Positions 60,101 to 64,000 of a stretch of DNA of 64,000 nucleotides are shown here, piece by piece. This stretch comes from JAGLWW01 sp964640225. GTDB lineage: Archaea; Aenigmatarchaeota; Aenigmatarchaeia; PWEA01; JAGHBM01. Under the pieces are notes generated by a model. The model worked only from the letters and a program-made list of their open reading frames with translations. It ran no database searches and was not told where the DNA came from. The DNA lies in contig CAZXFI010000001.1 of NCBI GenBank assembly GCA_964640225.1, forward strand, positions 156,073-220,072, written 5' to 3'. Every line of letters starts with the position of its first letter. The first letter of the stretch is position 1. Both the position numbers and the translations under genes were made by a program.

Positions 60101-63100
60101 ACCCCAACTTCATGATGGTGCACCACCTGCACGACACCCCCAGCGGGAGCGACGGCGTGCATAGCGACTCCACGCGATACGGAAAGGATGCCGTGACCAA
60201 GAACGGGGTGGACACCAGCACCGAGGGCCGGATAGACGGGGCGGACGAATTTGACGGGCTCAGCAACTATATTGAAATAACGGACTCGCAGACCTGGGCC
60301 AAGAGCGAATCAAACCTCACGATTTCAATATGGATAAACAGCTCGGATTCATCAGGCTCAAACCAGGCTTTCGTCGGAAACTATTACGGCGGAGGCGGCC
60401 AGACTCCTTTCTTCATGCTGGGATTTGACGGAAGTGATGCATGGTTCTGGCTGAGAGACACCGGAGGCCAGTCATCCCAGCCCTCAACTCCCAGAGCAGA
60501 CGTGGTTGACGGGACCTGGCATCACATGGTGGGTGTAAGGGACCAGGAAACTGATGAAGTCAGGCTTTATGTGGACGGCAACCTGGAAGACAGCGACCCT
60601 GACAACGATGACGACTGCAGCTACGGTTCCGGTTTCGCCTACATGGACCATTACGCAAGGTACACGGAGGGGGTTCTGGACGAGGTGCGCATATCCAACA
60701 TCTCAAGAAGCGGTTCATGGATAAGGGCCTCATTTTACGGGGGCGCAAACAATCTCACCACCCAAGGCAGCGAGGAGTCAATGGGGGACCTGAGCATAGA
60801 AAGTGACGACATAGAATTCAGCAACAGCACGCCGAACGCGGGTGACCCGATTGTGATAAACGCGACCGTGCACAACCTTGGCGGGAAAAACATAACTGTC
60901 GCGGCAGTGCGTTTCTTCAGGGACGCTCCCGGACAGGGGGAGCAGATAGGCTCCGACCAGATGATAGGCGAACTGGAAGGCGGGGGAAACGCCACGGTGA
61001 ACGTGACATGGGACACTACAGGAAAGGCAGGCTCCAGCGACATATTCGTGTCCCTGGACCCGGATGGAAAGGTGTCGGAATCAAACGAAAACAACAACCT
61101 TGCCTACAAAAACATAGACGTTGGGGCGGACCTGGACCTGATTCCCTCCCTGATACATTTCAACGACACGGTGCCTGACTCTGGAGATTTTCTAAACATA
61201 ACGGTTACGGTCAACAACACGGGCGTTTCCAGCACGGCCAACAGCGTGAGAGTCAAGATATTTGACGGAGACCCGGGGAACGACGCTCAGAATCCCGACT
61301 CGCCGCAGATAGGAAGCGACAAGATCATAAGCTCACTGGGCCCGCAGTCTTCAGCGAACGTTTCGGTGGAATGGGACACCACCGGGGAATCCGGAAGCCA
61401 TGAAATTTACGCTTGGGTGGACCCCTTCGGAGTCATCAGCGAGGATAACGAAAACAACAACAAACTTTCAGAAAACATAACCGTGGACCCGCCGGAACTG
61501 TCCATAAGCTCTGACGGCATAGGGTTCAACACCACAAGCCCCACCGAGGGCGAAACCGTGGCAATAAATGCCACGGTAAGCAACACGGGACTGAACAACG
61601 CCAGTAGCGTGCTGGTTAGTTTCTACGACGGGGAAATGGGAAGCGGAACGAACATAGACAACGAAACTATAAGCTTGCTGGAAGCTTCGGACACCGAGAC
61701 CGTGAGCGTGGAATGGGACACCGCAAACCTTGCGGGAAACCACGATATTTTCGTTTACGTTGACCCGGACAATACCATAACGGAACAGAACGAGAACGAC
61801 AACAACGCCAGCAAGGCCATAACCGTTTACCCAAGCACCTACGCCTGGTGGGACAACGGGTGGAGCTACAGGAAAATGCTAACGGTGAATTACAGCAGAA
61901 TATGCGAGGACCTGTCCGGCTTTCCCGTGCTGGTCAACCTTACATCAGGCAACTTCAATTTCTCCAAGTCTCAGGCGAACGGAGAGGACATAAGGTTCGT
62001 CAGCGCCAACCAGTCTCTTCTTCTGGCCCATGAGATAGAGAAATGGAACTACAGCCAGGAAGAGGCAAGTATTTGGGTCAGGATTCCCAACGTTTCAAGC
62101 ACGTCAGAAACAAGGTTCTGGATGTACTACGGGAACAGTACCGTGGGGGACGGTCAGAACGCCTCGGAAGTCTGGAACCAGGACTTCGTTATGGTCCAGC
62201 ATTTGGAAGAAAATCCCTTGAACGGTGGAACGCACTACGACTCCACGCGATACGGAAACAACGGGACCTGGTACGACACAAACGGCAACGGGAACACAAG
62301 CGCGAGGGGGAAGATAGACGGGGCTGACGAGTTTGCAGGAGACGATGACTACATAGAGGCCAGCGGGCTTGACAGCAGGGACAGCGTGACTGTTTCTATG
62401 TGGGCAAGATACCAGACCCTGCCTGACAGCAATGCAGGCCTGATTCACGCGCACCCTCCCGGCTCATGCTGCGGGGCCCCCACGAAAAGCATAGGAATAT
62501 GGGTAACCAGTTCTAACGGCAACCTATGGGGCAGGCTTATTGAAGGGGATGGGGGAACGCAGAATTTTCCGGCAAACAAACAGCTTAATTCGGGGGAGTG
62601 GTATCATATAGTGGTCACGGCAAACGAGAGTTCAGGCTATGGAAGGCAGTACGTAAACGGGGACGAAGTCGGGTTTGTAAATTATGACGGCACGCTTCAG
62701 GACTGGTCCGTCCCGATGATAGGAATACAAGGAACGGAAAACTGGGACGGCTTCATAGACGAGGTTCGTTTTTCCAACGTCACGAGAAGCGAGTGCTGGA
62801 TAAAGGCAGTCTATTATTCGGAATCGGACCAGCTGCTCAATGTCTCCTCTGAAGAGAGCTACCTGCCCATGGAAATAAACATAACAGGAGGTCCTTCCGG
62901 TACAATTACTAGAAGCAACACGCAAAGCCTTGAGGGTTACGTGAAAAACACGGTGGGAAGGAAGATAGCGAACGTGTGGATTAACTGGTCCCTGCCGCAG
63001 GGTTGGTCAGCCGTGTCCGGAACGCAGAACAAGAAAATATCGCTTCTGGATGCGGGAGAGACCGGGTGGAACAACGCAACAGTCTCTCTTTACGGCTCTC

Positions 63101-64000
63101 CCCTGGGAGAAGTCACGGTTTCCCTGCTTTCTGTCTCGGACGGCTCCTCGCTTGCCGAAGACAACATCACTTTCAACGTGAGCGCGAACACTTACGTGTA
63201 CGGACTGGAATCCAACGACACCACGCCGAACCAGGGAGAAACAATACTTCTCCAGGCCTCTCTCATGTTTGACAACGGCACCCAGATGTCGGGCTACAAC
63301 GTGACTTTCTGGGACGAGACCGAGGGAATTTACATAGGCTCCGGGCTGACCGGCTCGCCCGCCTACGTGTACTACAACATACCGGGAGGGGCCCAGCTCG
63401 GCACACACCTTATAAATGCCTCATTCGCAGGCAACTCAAGCATGTGGCTTAACCCCTCATACAACACCATGGAAATAAACGTCAACTCCGCCCCGCAGTT
63501 CACGGACATAAACGCCACCCCGCAGCCGGTGGGATACGGCCACAACATCACGATAGAAGCCAACGTCACGGATGAGGTTGGGCTGGACATGATTTGGGCC
63601 GACGTATACAACCCGGAGGGCTCCTTTTACCAGATTGTGCTCACCAACTCCACTCCCGACATATACACGGGAAACTTCACCCAAACCTGGGGATACGGAA
63701 CCTACAACTACACGGTATGGGCAAACAACACCGAGGGCGTCAGCAGTGAGAGCGAACTCCAGCAGTTTGAAGTCATGCCGGATTTGAGCATAGATGTGGA
63801 AGCTTTGCAAAGCCAGTACGGGCCGAACACCATGGTTTACCTCACGGGACTGGGGCCCAGCGGCTGGTGGAACCAGTCATGGAACTACAGGGCAAAGGTT
63901 GAAATCAACCCGGTGGTCAGCCGCAACGACACCATAGTGGTGCAGGAAATAAACTTCACCGAAAAGCTGGCGGAAGCCGGGGAAAGCGGAACCTTTGACA
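57181..64000 (+). CDS. Giant secreted protein with DUF2341, LamG-like and CARDB-like modules, cut by window end
   Basis: The frame from ATG 57181 stays open to 64000 (over 2270 residues). A signal helix (YVAVSLVLCMFLLTVTSS) leads into an N-domain like that of the 2937-residue protein, then a Thr-rich stalk near residues 120-170. DUF2341-type modules start WWNTTWRY (58.4 kb), WWNGGWKY (59.8), WWDNGWSY (61.8) and WWNQSWNY (63.9). Three are followed by LamG/concanavalin-like domains (for example LVQHLEE). CARDB-like domains ending VDPDDNVTEYNESNN fill the gaps. These modules bind sugars or form stalks, so adhesion is likely. Confidence 0.85.
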   Translation, partial: MNLGLKRKLEKGIVLARSNYVAVSLVLCMFLLTVTSSTTLSYQQFSLELEYSQGSISFMVEGPRDTPFILKILDSGQELVFERAATTNSHGSYNLFLPAFEDGCYAAVLKSGTQTAVREFELSGGSLLTTTTTFTSTSLLNTTTTANTTTTQETTTSTQDNVTAWNSTANTSTTASTTTAVPGQPLFVPEKVRVIEGIGGTNFLGLPQTETVKTKLYNLSSYDTRMELLDYHNSPVSQRITYRVFNKRDKGYSYVAVATSGELKGIKAWHLENITERKNVVNYTRYPGKVSGGEYADCDNTTDCNYTVFREKHQQGYLREKKVYDEPQLVLSTFNFMEKWNGPELENIREELESFGVSTDLAGILDPSVIPEPGQEVYVYRVNHAPGTWEYFEYETGNRPSKFLALDPGGGSWWNTTWRYTKNFTINSSLIDENLTDFPVLVKLTQSNFNYSRAQANGEDIRFVNNTQDLELSYEIEKWNESGESFIWVRLPSVLSSSDTTIWMYYGNGDVEDGQDEAAVWDSNYVLVQHLEESAGDRYDSTRYGNNGSTSGYDGDEDVKGPVDGADELDGADDDIDCGNDPSLQVNGSMTICFWVEPHDVPDSRQNPLGKDYGDEFVFTQETSGSLSYYHGTTRSNYYAWGALAGGTLVDDELYHVCVTRNITDRGMKSFVNGSLNRTDTYPVDRYPTQGSYPFMIGDAYEHNYNGTMDEIWYSNVTRSEAWVKASFYSQSGQLISTGSEYELPDLAVGSSGIVFSNSSPDEGDVIQINATITNRGEAVTENVTVQFFLEYPSLGIQIGENQTIEGLGSGASSTVNVTWDTSGNSGLNYIYVSVDPDDNVTEYNESNNLADKPIPVYPGISDWWNGGWKYRMNITIPADKTSEELVDFPALVILNSTSFNFSRAQANGEDIRFVNNTQDLELSYEIEKWNYSQEEAYVWVRVPLVSNTSDTVFWMYYGNGTAEDGQNKTDVWDPNFMMVHHLHDTPSGSDGVHSDSTRYGKDAVTKNGVDTSTEGRIDGADEFDGLSNYIEITDSQTWAKSESNLTISIWINSSDSSGSNQAFVGNYYGGGGQTPFFMLGFDGSDAWFWLRDTGGQSSQPSTPRADVVDGTWHHMVGVRDQETDEVRLYVDGNLEDSDPDNDDDCSYGSGFAYMDHYARYTEGVLDEVRISNISRSGSWIRASFYGGANNLTTQGSEESMGDLSIESDDIEFSNSTPNAGDPIVINATVHNLGGKNITVAAVRFFRDAPGQGEQIGSDQMIGELEGGGNATVNVTWDTTGKAGSSDIFVSLDPDGKVSESNENNNLAYKNIDVGADLDLIPSLIHFNDTVPDSGDFLNITVTVNNTGVSSTANSVRVKIFDGDPGNDAQNPDSPQIGSDKIISSLGPQSSANVSVEWDTTGESGSHEIYAWVDPFGVISEDNENNNKLSENITVDPPELSISSDGIGFNTTSPTEGETVAINATVSNTGLNNASSVLVSFYDGEMGSGTNIDNETISLLEASDTETVSVEWDTANLAGNHDIFVYVDPDNTITEQNENDNNASKAITVYPSTYAWWDNGWSYRKMLTVNYSRICEDLSGFPVLVNLTSGNFNFSKSQANGEDIRFVSANQSLLLAHEIEKWNYSQEEASIWVRIPNVSSTSETRFWMYYGNSTVGDGQNASEVWNQDFVMVQHLEENPLNGGTHYDSTRYGNNGTWYDTNGNGNTSARGKIDGADEFAGDDDYIEASGLDSRDSVTVSMWARYQTLPDSNAGLIHAHPPGSCCGAPTKSIGIWVTSSNGNLWGRLIEGDGGTQNFPANKQLNSGEWYHIVVTANESSGYGRQYVNGDEVGFVNYDGTLQDWSVPMIGIQGTENWDGFIDEVRFSNVTRSECWIKAVYYSESDQLLNVSSEESYLPMEINITGGPSGTITRSNTQSLEGYVKNTVGRKIANVWINWSLPQGWSAVSGTQNKKISLLDAGETGWNNATVSLYGSPLGEVTVSLLSVSDGSSLAEDNITFNVSANTYVYGLESNDTTPNQGETILLQASLMFDNGTQMSGYNVTFWDETEGIYIGSGLTGSPAYVYYNIPGGAQLGTHLINASFAGNSSMWLNPSYNTMEINVNSAPQFTDINATPQPVGYGHNITIEANVTDEVGLDMIWADVYNPEGSFYQIVLTNSTPDIYTGNFTQTWGYGTYNYTVWANNTEGVSSESELQQFEVMPDLSIDVEALQSQYGPNTMVYLTGLGPSGWWNQSWNYRAKVEINPVVSRNDTIVVQEINFTEKLAEAGESGTFD
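58533..58620 (+). repeat. 88-base exact repeat within the giant gene, copy 1
   Basis: Identical to 59886-59973; starts CTCCCGGGCGCAGGC. It covers the DUF2341 part SRAQANGEDIRFVNNTQDLE. The identity also extends through silent positions, while the rest of the two modules differs, so recent gene conversion is likely. Confidence 0.92.
59886..59973 (+). repeat. 88-base exact repeat within the giant gene, copy 2
   Basis: Second copy of 58533-58620, in the next DUF2341 module. The third module (61.98 kb) has the same protein motif but different codons, so homogenisation has not reached it. Confidence 0.92.

Overview
The window is archaeal. Evidence: TATA boxes about 25 bases ahead of many starts and frequent leaderless starts; a Sec61-beta gene; an archaeal-type RNase P RNA; tRNAs with introns at the canonical 37/38 site and encoded CCA; 16S and 23S genes broken by short insertions at archaeal intron-like sites; Elp3, an archaeal-type triosephosphate isomerase and a DhnA-type aldolase. 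Compact overlapping operons, a bacterial-type GAPDH and a type I IPP isomerase would suit a DPANN-like lineage, but the lineage cannot be fixed from this sequence alone.

Layout. 1-6.3 kb: housekeeping genes (a KaiC-like ATPase cut by the window edge, idi, a prenyl synthase, a HAD hydrolase, argS, an endonuclease IV-like protein, Sec61-beta, a DUF5752-like protein). 6.3-20.6 kb: a central carbon block. It holds two glycogen-synthase-like enzymes (GT3 and GT4), GH57, a debranching-type glucosidase, ROK glucokinase, a PGI/PMI-type isomerase, and a tight minus-strand operon gap-pgk-pfkB-fba-tpi. Together these could store an alpha-glucan and feed it hydrolytically into glycolysis. 20.6-32.5 kb: the RNA block, with rnpB, 23S rRNA (three inferred insertions, one with a broken LAGLIDADG gene), tRNA-Ala with an intron, 16S rRNA (five inferred insertions), two related structured RNAs ahead of 16S, tRNA-His with two inferred introns, then hisS. 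The 16S and 23S genes lie about 2.8 kb apart and each has its own promoter and processing stem. 32.6-35 kb: a Trm9-like methyltransferase divergent from elp3, probably one wobble-uridine pathway.

35-64 kb: a cell-surface region. It contains a zinc-finger/vWA pair, a MinD-like ATPase with an 841-residue membrane-anchored protein, a three-gene secreted operon, three paralogous secreted beta-rich proteins (A at 43.1 kb, B at 44.2 kb, C at 46.3 kb), a small winged-helix regulator, and two giant secreted proteins (2937 residues, and more than 2270 residues running off the end) with lectin-like, DUF2341, LamG and CARDB-like modules.

The most unusual observation is a pair of homologous small RNA genes on the minus strand (about 46085-46159 and 47546-47634), each with a TATA box at the same spacing. 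Their G-rich segments are complementary to short C-rich sites in the 5' leaders of A, B, C and the 35.1 kb zinc-finger gene. In A, B and C those sites can also pair with the gene's own Shine-Dalgarno sequence. This suggests a small-RNA switch coordinating surface-protein synthesis; it is inferred from sequence only. No CRISPR array, insertion sequence or 5S rRNA was recognised.
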